A DNA stretch of 64,000 nt from Desulfonauticus sp. (GTDB lineage: Bacteria; Desulfobacterota; Desulfovibrionia; Desulfovibrionales; Desulfonatronovibrionaceae), in the NCBI GenBank assembly GCA_030950395.1, contig JAUZRP010000011.1:1-64000 (forward strand), in the 5' to 3' direction. Made by a program: the position numbers and the translations under genes. Below the pieces are notes generated by a model. The model was not told the DNA's origin. It made no database searches and saw nothing but the letters and a program-made list of their open reading frames with translations. Shown in pieces: positions 15,244 through 25,905 of the stretch (position 1 is the stretch's first letter; the number at the start of each line of letters is the position of its first letter).

Positions 15244-15831
15244 ATGTACACCTTACGGGCTTTTCCCTTAAATCCTAACTGGCCTATTCCAGACCAAAGG
15301 GAGTGTCTTACTCTCTGGCGCAAGTATCAGATGCCCAAAAACATCCAAGAACATTCCTGGTTGGTGGGAAACATTGCTAGACAAATATTTTCTCTGGCCA
15401 AAGACAAGATTTCTCTACCCATTGCTCTGGGCTATGCAGCAGGGTTGCTCCACGATCTGGGGAAAAATTACACCATAAAAAACGGAGGTGCTCACAGTCA
15501 AATAGGCGCTAGTCTGGTTTTGAGCCATTTTTTTAATCCTGCCCTGGGGCAAGCCATCTTGCATCACGTTCACTGGCCAGGACCTTTGGCAGTGCCAGAG
15601 TTTTTTTTGCCCTTAACTATTATCTACAGTGACAAACGAGCCAAACACAATCAGCTAGTGTCTTTGCAAGAGCGTTTTGACGACTTGCTTATAAGATACG
15701 GCACCACAGAAGCCAAAACAAAACTTATCCAAAAATCTTATCAGCAGGCGTTGGACATAGAACGTCTATTAAGTCAATTTTTAGGAGTAGATTTACGTGC
15801 GTATTCTTTTAGTTGCAGGCGGATGGTCTGA
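15244..15831 (+). CDS. HD-domain phosphohydrolase family protein
   Basis: A 195-residue protein with the HD signature: first His in QEHSWLVG, the His-Asp pair in GLLHDLGKNY, then AHSQIGA and HHVHWP. This is the metal-dependent phosphohydrolase fold of the HDIG type, with substrate unknown. Its 3' end overlaps the ddl gene by 35 bases, so the two are probably translated together, and it opens a plus-strand operon through the TPR gene at 20586. Confidence 0.8.
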   Translation: MYTLRAFPLNPNWPIPDQRECLTLWRKYQMPKNIQEHSWLVGNIARQIFSLAKDKISLPIALGYAAGLLHDLGKNYTIKNGGAHSQIGASLVLSHFFNPALGQAILHHVHWPGPLAVPEFFLPLTIIYSDKRAKHNQLVSLQERFDDLLIRYGTTEAKTKLIQKSYQQALDIERLLSQFLGVDLRAYSFSCRRMV

Positions 15832-16705
15832 AGAACGAGAAGTGTCTTTGCAAGGAGCAAGACAGATACAAAAAGCTCTGAATGACCTTGGCTATGAAAC
15901 CAAGCTCTATGACCTTGGCCAGGACCTAAACGAATTTGTCACCCTTGCCCAACAACACGATTTTATCTTTTTAAACCTGCACGGCACACCTGGAGAAGAC
16001 GGTTCTTTGCAGGCTCTTTTGGAAGACCTAGGCTTACCTTTTCAAGGTTCAAAGGCATTTCCTTCTTACCTGTGTTTAAATAAGTCTATTTACAAACAAT
16101 TTTTACTAAATCACAACCTACCCACTCCCAAATGGACTATTTACAAGCCAAACCTGACCCAAATAAAACTTCCCTGCAACTTGCCCGTAATTATAAAACC
16201 CAACTTAGGCGGATCCAGCCTAGGCATAAAAGTCATCACCCACCCCAAAGAACTATCCAATTTACATCTAAACCCAGAAGTAGAATATCTGGTAGAAGAA
16301 TTTATCCCCGGACAGGAACTGACCTGTGGGGTGCTAGGAGATAGGCCTCTTCCCCCTGTTTTAATACAGCCTAAAAAATCGCTCTTTTTTGATTATAAGA
16401 GCAAATACGACCCTCAAGGAGCAGAAGAAATCTGCCCTGCCCCTATATCAGACGAGCTTACGGACACTTTACAACATCTAGCTCTTAAAGTACACAAACT
16501 ATTTCACTTAAGTGATTATAGCAGGACAGACTTTATCGTAGATAGGCAAAATAAAATTTACATTTTAGAAACCAACACCCTGCCGGGTATGACTCCAACG
16601 AGTTTGTTACCCAAAGAAGCCAAGGCCCTGGGCTTAGACTTTAAAAACTTGATTGCCACCTTAGTAAAACTTGGATTAGAAAAAAAGCATGTCCAACCTA
16701 AATGA
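15797..16705 (+). CDS. ddl: D-alanine-D-alanine ligase
   Basis: A 302-residue ATP-grasp ligase joining two D-alanines for peptidoglycan. Visible features are the N-terminal GGWSEEREVSLQGA, the acid-binding LHGTPGEDGSLQ, the ATP-binding KPNLGGSSLGI, the YKSKYDPQGAEE loop and the magnesium-binding ETNTLPGMT. The start is GTG at 15797, overlapping the HD gene. The family also includes close D-Ala-D-X ligases, but nothing here suggests a resistance ligase. Confidence 0.92.
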   Translation: MRILLVAGGWSEEREVSLQGARQIQKALNDLGYETKLYDLGQDLNEFVTLAQQHDFIFLNLHGTPGEDGSLQALLEDLGLPFQGSKAFPSYLCLNKSIYKQFLLNHNLPTPKWTIYKPNLTQIKLPCNLPVIIKPNLGGSSLGIKVITHPKELSNLHLNPEVEYLVEEFIPGQELTCGVLGDRPLPPVLIQPKKSLFFDYKSKYDPQGAEEICPAPISDELTDTLQHLALKVHKLFHLSDYSRTDFIVDRQNKIYILETNTLPGMTPTSLLPKEAKALGLDFKNLIATLVKLGLEKKHVQPK

Positions 16706-17964
16706 ATAGGTTTTACACCATGAACTTTTTTTTTAGCCTGTACAATCTTCTCTGGACCCTGGCTTTGGGACCACTTTTATTGTGTTCGCGGGTACGCAAG
16801 GGTTTTTTTAAACGCTTAGCTCTAGTTAAATATCCTCAGGTAGATTTGATCGTTCAAGCTGCCTCAGTGGGAGAGGCCAAACTGGCTCTTTTAATTACCC
16901 AAAAACTTCTTTCTATCCATCCCGACTTAAAAATCTTAGTCACCACTCAAACCTCTGAGGCCCAAAAAATATTGCAAGCCAATTGTGCCCCGCAAAATAT
17001 ATTTGTAGAATACTTTCCCTTTGATTTTTGGCCCTGTGTAAAAAAATTTTTAAAACACACCCGTCCCCAGCTAGTGCTTATTTTAGAAACAGAAATCTGG
17101 CCCAATTTCTATCTGAAATGTAAACAAAAAAACATCCCTCTTTTCATCGTAAATGCCAGAATGAGGAGCAAAACCTTTGCCCAATATCTCATTGTGCAAA
17201 AAATTTTCCAAAAAATATCTCCATCAAAAATATTAGCCATCTCAAAAGCAGATCAAAACCGTTTTCAACGAATATTTCCCCACAGCCAGATCAGCACCAT
17301 GCCCAATTTAAAATTTGACACCATAGACCTAACCTCTCCCATCTCCTATACTCAAAATCCTTTAAACAAAATCATTCCACCAGGATTAAAATTGATAGTT
17401 TTTGGCTCTATTAGAGGACTGGAAGAAAACGCTATTTTGTGGGTCATAAAAAACTTGCGCCAACAAAATCCCAAAACAGCCATAGCTATTTTCCCCCGTC
17501 ACTTACAACGCATTTCCAACCTAAGGGCCAAATTACACCAGCTCCACCTGCCTTGTACTTTACGCACTCAAATAAAAGACCACATAAAACCAGGGGAAAT
17601 AATCCTTTGGGATCAAATGGGAGAACTAGTGCCTGCCTATGCTCTAGCTCACAAGGTCTTTGTGGGTGGCACCCTTGCTCCTTTGGGAGGACAAAATTTT
17701 TTAGAACCCCTCTCTCAAGGAGTAGTGCCGCTAATTGGTCCTTATTTTGAAAATTTTGCCTGGATCGGAGAGGATATTTTTACTTTAAATCTGGTCAAAA
17801 AAATTTTAAATAAAGAAGAATTATTTCAAGCGCTCATCCAGACCAAACGCTTTCAACGCAAACAAGTTTTTGCTAAATTTAAACAATATCTCCAGACCAA
17901 GCAAGGAGGCTTAAACATTGTCTGTGAACACGTCTCTTCCCTGCTTTGCAATAATTCCGGCTAG
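16702..17964 (+). CDS. waaA: 3-deoxy-D-manno-octulosonic acid (Kdo) transferase
   Basis: A 420-residue inner-membrane-anchored GT30 enzyme that adds Kdo to lipid IVA. An N-terminal hydrophobic anchor (about 9-25) precedes the motifs ASVGEAKLAL, TQTSEAQKI, LETEIWPNF, FPRHLQRI and the donor site FVGGTLAPLGGQNFLEPL. The gene begins in an ATGA overlap with ddl and its end overlaps kdsB, so LPS-core genes here are tightly packed. Confidence 0.95.
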   Translation: MNRFYTMNFFFSLYNLLWTLALGPLLLCSRVRKGFFKRLALVKYPQVDLIVQAASVGEAKLALLITQKLLSIHPDLKILVTTQTSEAQKILQANCAPQNIFVEYFPFDFWPCVKKFLKHTRPQLVLILETEIWPNFYLKCKQKNIPLFIVNARMRSKTFAQYLIVQKIFQKISPSKILAISKADQNRFQRIFPHSQISTMPNLKFDTIDLTSPISYTQNPLNKIIPPGLKLIVFGSIRGLEENAILWVIKNLRQQNPKTAIAIFPRHLQRISNLRAKLHQLHLPCTLRTQIKDHIKPGEIILWDQMGELVPAYALAHKVFVGGTLAPLGGQNFLEPLSQGVVPLIGPYFENFAWIGEDIFTLNLVKKILNKEELFQALIQTKRFQRKQVFAKFKQYLQTKQGGLNIVCEHVSSLLCNNSG

Positions 17965-18688
17965 ATATGCCTCCAAAAGATTTCCAGGCAAAGTGCTAGC
18001 CACCATTGCAGGCAAACCCATGTTCTGGCACGTGTATCACCGCGCCAAACAGTGTCCTTTTCTTCAAGAAGTATATCTGGCCACAGATAACGACCTCATC
18101 CTTACGGCAGCAAAAGATCTAAACGTGCCAGCAGTACTCACCTCTGATCAACACAAAAGTGGCACAGACAGAGTAATGGAAGCTGCTCTAAAGTTAAATT
18201 TAAAAGATAGTATTATTTTAAACCTTCAAGCAGACGAACCTCTCCTAACCCCCCAGATGCTAAGCGAATTAATTTCTCCTTTTGCCAAGCAAAACGTTCA
18301 GGTAACCACTTTGGCCAGACCCATTACCCGAGAAGAAGCCCAAAACCTCAATCAGGTAAAAGTTGTTATGGACAAAAGAGGCTTTGCTCTGTATTTTTCC
18401 AGAAACCTAATCCCTTATCCCAGGGCTAGTACACCTGTTTTTTGGGGGCACATAGGACTTTATGCCTATACTTATGAAACGTTAGAACTATTTTCTAGGT
18501 TACCAGAAAGTCAATTAGAACAGGTAGAAAAATTAGAACAATTAAGGTTATTAGAAAATGACATACCAATTTTTGTAGCCAAAACCAGATACAAGACCAT
18601 AGGAGTTGATACTCCTCAAGAATTAGAAGTGGTGAGAAAAATTTTTGAACAAAAAGGAGAGATGAGTGAGAGCCATATTAATGCTTGA
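17918..18688 (+). CDS. kdsB: CMP-Kdo synthetase
   Basis: A 256-residue nucleotidyltransferase activating Kdo for WaaA. Motifs are [13 protein letters not shown], the LATDND segment, SGTDRVMEA and LQADEPLL. The start codon is probably TTG at 17918, because AAGGAGG at 17903-17909 is spaced for it; a GTG lies at 17924. It overlaps waaA by 47 bases and carA by 23. Confidence 0.94.
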   Translation: MSVNTSLPCFAIIPARYASKRFPGKVLATIAGKPMFWHVYHRAKQCPFLQEVYLATDNDLILTAAKDLNVPAVLTSDQHKSGTDRVMEAALKLNLKDSIILNLQADEPLLTPQMLSELISPFAKQNVQVTTLARPITREEAQNLNQVKVVMDKRGFALYFSRNLIPYPRASTPVFWGHIGLYAYTYETLELFSRLPESQLEQVEKLEQLRLLENDIPIFVAKTRYKTIGVDTPQELEVVRKIFEQKGEMSESHINA

Positions 18689-19796
18689 AGACGGGACTTT
18701 TTTTGAAGGCACATCTTTTACAGTGGCTGGAGAAACAGGGGGGGAAGTTATTTTTAATACAGGGATGACTGGCTATCAAGAAATACTAACAGACCCTTCT
18801 TATGCAGGCCAGCTAGTTTGTATGACCTATCCGCATATAGGAAACTACGGCGTAAACGAAGAAGACGTAGAATCCTCCAGAATTCATCTAAACGGATTTA
18901 TTGTAAAAGAATGCGTCAAAATCCCTTCTAACTGGAGAGCAACCAAAAGCTTGCCTGATTATTTAAAAGAGGCAAACATTCTGGCCATAGAGGGGATAGA
19001 TACCAGAGCCTTGACCAGACATATCAGACTGCACGGAGCCATGCGCGCTATTATTTCCACTCTAGATTTTGACCTAAAAAATCTGCAGCAAAAAGCCCAA
19101 AAACTTCCCCCCATGCAAGGCCAACCTCTAGCTTATCAAGTAACGTGCTCCAGGCCTTATGTGTTTGAAAATAACAACCCCAGGGAAGTGGACCTGGCCA
19201 ACTTCCACTGGCCAGAAAACAAAATAAAATTATTGGTGTTAGACTTTGGTATAAAGTGGAGCATCCTGCGCTTGCTTCAAGAACACGACTTCTATCCTCT
19301 AGTTATGCCCGCAACCACCAATTTAAAACAAATCCAAGAATTGAACCCTGAGGCCATATTTTTGTCCAATGGACCAGGAGATCCTGAAGCCCTTTCAGAT
19401 GTTATCCTCACAGTAAAAAAATTGGCTGAAATTTATCCCATAGCCGGTATTTGTCTGGGACACCAAATTTTAGGACTTGCCTTAGGCGGAAAATGTTTTA
19501 AGTTAAAGTTTGGCCACCACGCCCTAAATCATCCTGTACAAGATTTAAAAACAGGAAAGATAGAAATATCTTCTCAAAATCATGGGTTTTGCGTGGACAT
19601 AAGTCAGATAAAGGACTTAGAAACGACCTACATTAATCTAAACGACAAAACACTAGAAGGATTCAGGCATAAAACCAAACCCATAATCGCGGTCCAACAC
19701 CATCCAGAAGCAGGACCTGGACCGCACGACTGCCAAACGTTTTTTGCCAATTTTAGGCAATTAGTTCAAAACCATCGAGGACAAGTAAATGAGTAA
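18666..19796 (+). CDS. carA: Carbamoyl-phosphate synthase small subunit
   Basis: A 376-residue glutaminase subunit that delivers ammonia to CarB for arginine and pyrimidine synthesis. The N-terminal domain holds [20 protein letters not shown]; the class I amidotransferase domain has the nucleophile Cys in [12 protein letters not shown] and the His-Glu pair in [11 protein letters not shown]. The start is GTG inside the kdsB end, with GGAGAG upstream. carB is not in the window. Confidence 0.96.
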   Translation: MRAILMLEDGTFFEGTSFTVAGETGGEVIFNTGMTGYQEILTDPSYAGQLVCMTYPHIGNYGVNEEDVESSRIHLNGFIVKECVKIPSNWRATKSLPDYLKEANILAIEGIDTRALTRHIRLHGAMRAIISTLDFDLKNLQQKAQKLPPMQGQPLAYQVTCSRPYVFENNNPREVDLANFHWPENKIKLLVLDFGIKWSILRLLQEHDFYPLVMPATTNLKQIQELNPEAIFLSNGPGDPEALSDVILTVKKLAEIYPIAGICLGHQILGLALGGKCFKLKFGHHALNHPVQDLKTGKIEISSQNHGFCVDISQIKDLETTYINLNDKTLEGFRHKTKPIIAVQHHPEAGPGPHDCQTFFANFRQLVQNHRGQVNE

Positions 19797-20586
19797 CTTA
19801 GTTCAAGCAAGACAAAAATTAAACAAAATTCAATCGTTATTGAAACAAAACAAAGTATTAGCCGCAACCCAGGCCTTTTACGACGGCATAAGGGGATACT
19901 TAAAACAACCCCTAATGAACAACGAAAAAAAAGAATTGGCAGAGCTTATTACCAACAACCTCTATTACTTAAATCAAAACCCAAAGCTAAGAGAGATCTA
20001 TCCTGTTCTAATAGAATATACGCCCGGAAAAGAAAAAGAACTCTTAGAAGCTTTAAAAGAACTTTTAAACTTGCTTAACGAAGAAGTATCTCAGGTAGCC
20101 AAGGAAGAACTAGCCCGTTTAGAGGCCCAAAAACAACAAGAACTTGAAAAGGCCCAAAAATTACTTCAGGAAAAAGAACTTAGCCAGGCCGAAAACATAT
20201 ACGAAAACTTAATAAATCAATTCCCTGACGATCTGAAATTAAAAATTGCCATAAGCGATCAGCTCATAGACGCTGAAGAATTTGCAGCATCTTTAAAATA
20301 CCTAAAACAAGCCTACGCAGATAATCCAGAATCAGTCACTATTTTCAATCGCTTAGGTATGGCTCTGCGCAAACTTGGCCGGTTTGAGGATGCAGAAAAA
20401 GCCTACAAACATGCCCTAAAACTAGATCCCAACGACGAATCCCTCTACTTTAATTTAGCCAGAGTCTATCTAGATCAAAAAGACTTTGAAAAGGCCAAAC
20501 AAACCATTAAAAAGGCCCTGGAAATAAATCCAAACTTTGAGCCCGGCCAAAAAATGCTAAACTTCATCCAAAAGAAAATAAATTAG
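19789..20586 (+). CDS. TPR-repeat protein
   Basis: A 265-residue soluble helical protein. Residues about 105-135 form an E/K/L-rich coiled region, followed by three TPR units, two of them clear ([20 protein letters not shown] and [20 protein letters not shown]). There is no signal peptide. It overlaps the carA end by 8 bases. The partner is unknown; it is the last gene of the plus-strand operon. Confidence 0.75.
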   Translation: MSNLVQARQKLNKIQSLLKQNKVLAATQAFYDGIRGYLKQPLMNNEKKELAELITNNLYYLNQNPKLREIYPVLIEYTPGKEKELLEALKELLNLLNEEVSQVAKEELARLEAQKQQELEKAQKLLQEKELSQAENIYENLINQFPDDLKLKIAISDQLIDAEEFAASLKYLKQAYADNPESVTIFNRLGMALRKLGRFEDAEKAYKHALKLDPNDESLYFNLARVYLDQKDFEKAKQTIKKALEINPNFEPGQKMLNFIQKKIN

Positions 20587-20635
20587 TTAATAATAGATTT
20601 TAGAGAGAAAAATTCAGACTAAGGGAAAAGAAACG

Positions 20636-20721
20636 TGGTGCCGAAGGGGGGACTCGAACCCCCACGGGCGTAGCCCACCACCCCCTCAAGATGGCGTGTC
20701 TACCAGTTCCACCACTTCGGC
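20636..20721 (-). tRNA. tRNA-Leu (anticodon GAG)
   Basis: The minus strand folds as a class II tRNA: acceptor GCCGAAG paired with CTTCGGC, D-arm GGTGGAACTGGTAGACACG, anticodon stem CCATC/GGTGG with loop TTGAGGG (anticodon GAG), a long variable arm (GGGCTACGCCCG region), T-arm GGGGGTTCGAGTCCCCC, and encoded CCA. Length is 86 nt. It reads CUC and CUU leucine codons. Confidence 0.96.
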
Positions 20722-20971
20722 AAAAGACATTATCAAAAAACAGAAACTGCTAATTTAGCCAATACGTCAAATTTTGTCCAGTTTTTTCTAACCTATCTAC
20801 CGAGCTAACCACCAAAATTAGTGATAGTTTATAACAATAAATAAACAGGTTAAGGCTAGCTAACTGAATTAGAAAAGGAAACTTTTTTAGCTTTTTTAAG
20901 CCTGTCAATTTGAACTATCGCGCCTTTAGCCTGCCTCTAGTTTTGCTGCTCCTTATCCCTTAATCTCTAAA
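20722..20971. other. Gap between tRNA-Leu and secG with no gene
   Basis: AT-rich sequence without convincing open frames. I see no strong hairpin after secG. Sequence near 20835-20885 (aacaggttaaggctagctaact, A-rich) may hold the tRNA promoter, but no clear pair of boxes is visible. Confidence 0.3.
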
Positions 20972-21295
20972 TTATTTGTTAGCTGGTTTGGCTTTAGGTG
21001 TTGGTTTAGGAGCGTTTTGTTGGGCAGGATTAGGATTGTCTAAAATAATAGAAGTTGTTGCCTTAACCTGTTTTCTGGCTGAAAGATAAGTAAAAGTTAA
21101 AGAGGTACAAAAAAACACAATAGCTGCTCCAGCAGTGAGTTTGGCCAAAAATCCACCAGCTCCAGAACCGCCAAAAACAGTACTGCTCCCACCACCAAAA
21201 ATAACCCCCATACCCTCTTTACCGGATTGTAATAAAACTAAAATAACCAGAACAATACAGGCTATAATGTGAATCGTTATAATCAAATTTTCCAA
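20972..21295 (-). CDS. secG: Protein translocase subunit SecG
   Basis: A 107-residue protein with two TM helices (about 5-24 and 52-72) flanking the conserved QSGKEGMGVIFGGGSSTVFGGSGAGGFL loop region, here cited by its ends QSGKEG and GAGGFL. The C-terminal tail is long, proline and lysine rich. It stabilises the SecYEG channel. It follows tpiA on the same strand, a common secG position. Confidence 0.95.
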   Translation of the reverse strand: MENLIITIHIIACIVLVILVLLQSGKEGMGVIFGGGSSTVFGGSGAGGFLAKLTAGAAIVFFCTSLTFTYLSARKQVKATTSIILDNPNPAQQNAPKPTPKAKPANK

Positions 21296-21385
21296 TTTAG
21301 TGCCTCCCTTTTGGAGTATTTAGAAAATTAACAAAAAAAATTATCTACCCTCAGACGCCCATTTTAAATTAAGAGATATAAACAG

Positions 21386-22135
21386 TTAAGCTAGAATAAT
21401 CTGATTAAAGCTCTCTGCTGTCAAACTTGCTCCACCTACCAATACTCCATCCACATTGTCAAGGGCTAAAATTGAAGAAGCATTGGCAGGCTTCACACTT
21501 CCTCCGTACAAAATTCTCACTTCCTCTGCTCCAGAGAATGTTTTTTGCAAAAATTCTCTAATAAAAGCGTGAGCATCTAAAATATCCTGCTCTTGAGCTA
21601 CCTGTCCCGTTCCAATGGCCCACACGGGTTCATAGGCAATGACTAAATCTTCACTGTCAACTTTCTGGACATCTTTTAGGCCCAATTCCAATTGGGATCT
21701 TAAGACTTCTTTGGTCCTGCCCTGCTGTCTTTGTTCAATGGTCTCACCTATACAAAAAATAACCTTTAGTCCTTGCTCCAAAGCAAAACTAGCCTTTTGG
21801 GCTAAAAATTCATCCTGTTCTTGCAAAACATGCCTTCGTTCTGAATGTCCAACCAACACATAACTACATCCCACATCCAAAAGCTGCGCAGGACTAACTT
21901 CTCCTGTAAATGCACCTTTTAAAGCAGGATAAAGATTTTGCGCTCCCAAAAAATAATTTTTTTGCTTAGCCAATACGTCACTCACAGCCTTTAAATGGGG
22001 AAAAGACGGTATAATTAAAACTTCTCTGTTAGCAGGAAGCTGATTGTAAGTCCCGACTACAATCTCCCTGGCAGTTTGTATAGACTCCTCCCAGGTTTTA
22101 TGCATCTTCCAGTTGGCAGCTATTAATTGTTTCAT
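21386..22135 (-). CDS. tpiA: Triosephosphate isomerase
   Basis: A 249-residue TIM barrel interconverting dihydroxyacetone phosphate and glyceraldehyde 3-phosphate. It has the substrate Asn and Lys in AANWKMHK, the electrophilic His in GHSERR, the catalytic Glu in AYEPVWAIGTG and the phosphate loop GGSVKP. The ATG at 22135 is preceded by AAGGAG within the end of pgk; a longer frame upstream is not needed. Confidence 0.97.
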   Translation of the reverse strand: MKQLIAANWKMHKTWEESIQTAREIVVGTYNQLPANREVLIIPSFPHLKAVSDVLAKQKNYFLGAQNLYPALKGAFTGEVSPAQLLDVGCSYVLVGHSERRHVLQEQDEFLAQKASFALEQGLKVIFCIGETIEQRQQGRTKEVLRSQLELGLKDVQKVDSEDLVIAYEPVWAIGTGQVAQEQDILDAHAFIREFLQKTFSGAEEVRILYGGSVKPANASSILALDNVDGVLVGGASLTAESFNQIILA

Positions 22136-22145
22136 TGTTGACTCC

Positions 22146-23333
22146 TTATTTTTGGGCACAGTTTTCTAAAGCCACAAGGGCTGGCAAAGGATGTCCTTCC
22201 ATAAATCTTAAAAAGGATCCACCACCTGTAGAAATAAAACTATATTTATCTCTCAAACCTGCCCTATGCACCAGCGCGTCCGTATCACCTCCACCCACAA
22301 CAGTAAGCCCATCTACTCTAGCAATGTCCTCAGCCAGATTTAATGACCCCTGAGCAAAAGCAGAATTTTCAAAAGCCCCCATGGGTCCATTCCAGACCAC
22401 ACTTTTGGCATCTTTCAAAACTTCTGCATACAAAAAAGAAGTTGCAGGTCCTATGTCCAGAGCCATTTCGTTTGCTGGCACTTCCTGAAAAGGACACACC
22501 CCTTTGCCTATCTTCTCCTTTACTCCTGTTCCACAAATAAAGTCCACAGGCAAATAAAAACCAACCTTTTTATCTTTGGCCTTGACTATAATCTCTAAAG
22601 CCTCCTGAAACAATTCTTGTTCCACTTTTGAACGTCCCAGACAATATCCTTGAGCAGCCAAAAACGTATTGGCCATAGCCCCACCCACAATAATCTTATC
22701 TACTTTATCAATAAAGGCGTATAACACCCCCAATTTGGAAGAGACTTTACTTCCCCCAAGCACGGCCACAAAAGGCCTCTTGGGAGATTTTAACACCTTG
22801 CTTAGATAGTCAATTTCTTTTTGAAGCAAAAAACCTGCACAACACTCCGGCACAAAAGAGGTTACCCCGCAAACAGAAGCATGTTCTCTATGGGCAACCC
22901 CAAAAGCATCATTCACATATACATCAGCTAATTCTCCTAAATTTCTGGCAAACTCTTTATCGTTGGCCTGTTCGCCAGGATGAAATCTAAGATTTTCTAA
23001 TAATAACATGTCGCCAGCAGACAAACCATCTATCGTTTTTTTGACTTCATCCCCTATGCACTCAGGACAAAACATAACATTTTTATTTAAAATTTTAGAC
23101 AATTTCTTAGCCACAGGGGCTAAAGATAATTCTTTTACCTTCTTCCCCTTTGGCTTGCCTAAATGAGAGCACAAAATAATTTTAGCTCCCTGTTTTTGCA
23201 AGTATTCCAACGTAGGCAAGACTGCTTGAAGACGTGTATCGTCTTTGACCTGACCATCCTCTATAGGGACATTAAAATCCACACGCACCAATACTCGCTT
23301 ATTTTGAACATCAACATCTGTTAGGTGATTCAT
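22146..23333 (-). CDS. pgk: Phosphoglycerate kinase
   Basis: A 395-residue two-domain glycolytic kinase. Motifs are VLVRVDFNVP, the His-containing SHLGKPKG, LLENLRFHPGE, VLGGSKVSSK and the nucleotide-binding GGGDTDAL/STGGGSFL. The ATG at 23333 follows AGGAGAGG. pgk-tpiA-secG forms a plausible operon, with tpiA starting 10 bp after the pgk stop. Confidence 0.97.
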   Translation of the reverse strand: MNHLTDVDVQNKRVLVRVDFNVPIEDGQVKDDTRLQAVLPTLEYLQKQGAKIILCSHLGKPKGKKVKELSLAPVAKKLSKILNKNVMFCPECIGDEVKKTIDGLSAGDMLLLENLRFHPGEQANDKEFARNLGELADVYVNDAFGVAHREHASVCGVTSFVPECCAGFLLQKEIDYLSKVLKSPKRPFVAVLGGSKVSSKLGVLYAFIDKVDKIIVGGAMANTFLAAQGYCLGRSKVEQELFQEALEIIVKAKDKKVGFYLPVDFICGTGVKEKIGKGVCPFQEVPANEMALDIGPATSFLYAEVLKDAKSVVWNGPMGAFENSAFAQGSLNLAEDIARVDGLTVVGGGDTDALVHRAGLRDKYSFISTGGGSFLRFMEGHPLPALVALENCAQK

Positions 23334-23517
23334 ATCCTCTCCTTTGCAAAAATTTACTTTTGTTGTTGTCTCAAAATCCAAACGTCTCTTTATAAAAAAA
23401 CTACCTACTTCGCTCTTAACGCTTAATTCTTAACCCAAACACTTTGAAATCTTTACGTATAATTTATACTAAACAAAAAATCAAAACAAAAACCTCATCT
23501 CAGTCTAGCGTAACAAA

Positions 23518-25896
23518 TCACACCCTAGACAACAGATTAACAAATTGTTCCAAAGTAAAAGGCTTTCTCAAAACCCCAGCAAACCCATGCTTCCTATATT
23601 CTTTAAAAATAGGTTTATTCACGTACCCACTGATTAATACGATCTTGGCCTCAGGATCAAAAGCTAAAATCTTCTGCCCTACTTCAACTCCGTCAATCTC
23701 TCCTGGTATGGTTAAATCTAAAACCACAAGATCGTAAGGTTCTCCTCTATTAAAAGAGGCAACGTATTCTTCATAAGCCTCCTGACCTACAGCAAACATA
23801 TTTACCTGAAGACCTAACTCCTCAAATACATCTTGCATCATTTCTCTTATATATTCTTCATCATCTAAAAACAAAACTTTTTTTACTTTTAACTGCAACT
23901 CAGGATCATTTCCACTTTTATCTACAATTGTTACATCATCTGCTCTGGGCACGTAAATACAAAAACAAGCCCCTCCTCCCTCTATGTTTTTAACATCAAT
24001 ATAACCATTATGATCTAAAATAATTTCCCTACTCGCAGCTAGCCCCAAACCACTCCCCTGCACTTTAGTAGAAAAATAAGGCTCAAAAATACTATCCAAA
24101 ATACCTTTATCAATACCAGGCCCACTATCTTGAATTACGATTTGCACATATTCTCCTTTTTTTAAGGGCAAATTCCCTTCTCCCTGATAGACAAAATTTT
24201 TAGCTCTAACAATTAACTTGCCTTTTCCTTCCATTGCTTCCTTAGCATTTAATACAATATTTTCTATTACCTGACTAATCTGCACCTCATCGCCCAAAAT
24301 AGGAAACAAATCTTTATCAATGTCAAATTCTACAGTAATACCAGACCCAACCAACATAAACTCTACAATATCTTTTAACCTGTTTTTAAACCAAAAACCT
24401 TTTTTTTCTGTCTTCCAATCCTTACTAAAAACCATTAACCTCTGAACCATGTCTTTAGCTTTTAGAGATGCGTTTTCAATACGTCCTAAACGTTCTAAAT
24501 TCACATTATCACCAGATAAATTTTGTTTTAACAGACCTATGTTGGCAATAATAGCAGTTAATAAATTATTAAAATCGTGGGCAATTCCACTGGCAATCAA
24601 AGATAAAGATTCCAACTTCTGCATACGCAACAATTTTTTTTGCCTTTCTAGATGAATAGTAGCATCCCGAAACACAACTACCACACCCAAAGTTTCTCCA
24701 TCTTTGTTTTTAATAGGGGCAACACTATCCAAAATGGGCAATTTATTTCCATCTTTTCTAATTAAAAGCGTATGATTGGCCAAACCAAGGATTTGACCTG
24801 TATTCATCACTTTTTTAAAAGGACTAATAATTCTTTTTCCTGTCTTTTCATTCACAATATTAAATACAATATCAAAATGCAAACCACGTGCTTCTTCTGA
24901 TTTCCACCCTGTCAATTGCTCTGCTATAGAATTTAATAAAATAACTTTACCATGTTTATCTGTAGCAATAACACCGTCTCCAATAGAATATAAAATAGTA
25001 TTTAATCTATCGTTAATATCTTGCAACTGGATATTTTGTTGTTTAACCTTATCTGTAGCTAATGATAGTTTATATTTAAAAAATATGATTATCACTATCA
25101 AAACTACTACTAAAATAGATATAAACAAAATTATAGTTTTATATTTGTTCCAGATGATTTTATAGACATTTAGTCCTTGCCATTTATTTAAAATATATTT
25201 AATTTCGTCTTTTTTAATTTTATCAAAACCTTCATTTATCGTCTTTAATAAAGTTTTATTATGTTTATTCACAGCAGCATGAACAGAAAGTCTATACAAA
25301 TATTTAGAAGAATAGCTAAACTTTTTTAAACCACCATATTTGGTTAAATAGTAAAGCATGACAGGAGCATCACCTACAAATACATCTATTTCGCCCTTGC
25401 AAGCCGCCTTTACTAGTTTGTCTGAAGTGTCAAATAGCACCAGTTCCAAATTAGGATATTTCCTGTGTAAAAAATCTTCAGCATAATCTCCTTTCACTAC
25501 TCCGACCTTAAAACCTTGCAGATTTAGATCCTTTACTCCGTACATATTTTTATTAAAAAAGATCCTGCTTTCTATCCGCAAATAAGATTTAGAAAAAAGA
25601 AAATATTTTTTGCGTTCAGAACTATAAAACAAACCACCAACAACATCAGCTTTACCTGTTTTCACAGCATTTAAAGCGTCTATCCAGTTCATTAATCTAT
25701 ATTCTATAGGTATTCCTGTTTTTTGGGACCACAATTTCCAGATATCAACAAATATTCCTTGAGGATTTCCTTTAGCATCCAAAAATTCAAAAGGCGCATA
25801 AGCCCTATCCCCTACTATTACCAATTTCCTTTGAGCAAAAACCAAACTACACTTTAAAATCAACAACAAACAAATTATAAACTTTAATTTTTGCAT
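23518..25896 (-). CDS. Hybrid sensor kinase with periplasmic solute-binding domain
   Basis: A 792-residue membrane protein. In order: signal peptide (1-21), a bacterial extracellular solute-binding domain of family 3 (about 23-245, with YAPFEFLDAKGNPQGIFVDI), a TM helix (about 252-274), a short coiled coil, a PAS domain (about 297-415, SIGDGVIATDKHGKVILLN), HisKA with His in ASGIAHDFNNLL, HATPase (DSGPGIDKG, GSGLGLAASREI) and a C-terminal receiver with Asp in LVVLDLTIPG. It likely senses a small amino-acid-like ligand. No partner regulator adjoins it. Confidence 0.9.
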   Translation of the reverse strand: MQKLKFIICLLLILKCSLVFAQRKLVIVGDRAYAPFEFLDAKGNPQGIFVDIWKLWSQKTGIPIEYRLMNWIDALNAVKTGKADVVGGLFYSSERKKYFLFSKSYLRIESRIFFNKNMYGVKDLNLQGFKVGVVKGDYAEDFLHRKYPNLELVLFDTSDKLVKAACKGEIDVFVGDAPVMLYYLTKYGGLKKFSYSSKYLYRLSVHAAVNKHNKTLLKTINEGFDKIKKDEIKYILNKWQGLNVYKIIWNKYKTIILFISILVVVLIVIIIFFKYKLSLATDKVKQQNIQLQDINDRLNTILYSIGDGVIATDKHGKVILLNSIAEQLTGWKSEEARGLHFDIVFNIVNEKTGKRIISPFKKVMNTGQILGLANHTLLIRKDGNKLPILDSVAPIKNKDGETLGVVVVFRDATIHLERQKKLLRMQKLESLSLIASGIAHDFNNLLTAIIANIGLLKQNLSGDNVNLERLGRIENASLKAKDMVQRLMVFSKDWKTEKKGFWFKNRLKDIVEFMLVGSGITVEFDIDKDLFPILGDEVQISQVIENIVLNAKEAMEGKGKLIVRAKNFVYQGEGNLPLKKGEYVQIVIQDSGPGIDKGILDSIFEPYFSTKVQGSGLGLAASREIILDHNGYIDVKNIEGGGACFCIYVPRADDVTIVDKSGNDPELQLKVKKVLFLDDEEYIREMMQDVFEELGLQVNMFAVGQEAYEEYVASFNRGEPYDLVVLDLTIPGEIDGVEVGQKILAFDPEAKIVLISGYVNKPIFKEYRKHGFAGVLRKPFTLEQFVNLLSRV

Positions 25897-25905
25897 TGCT
25901 CTTCC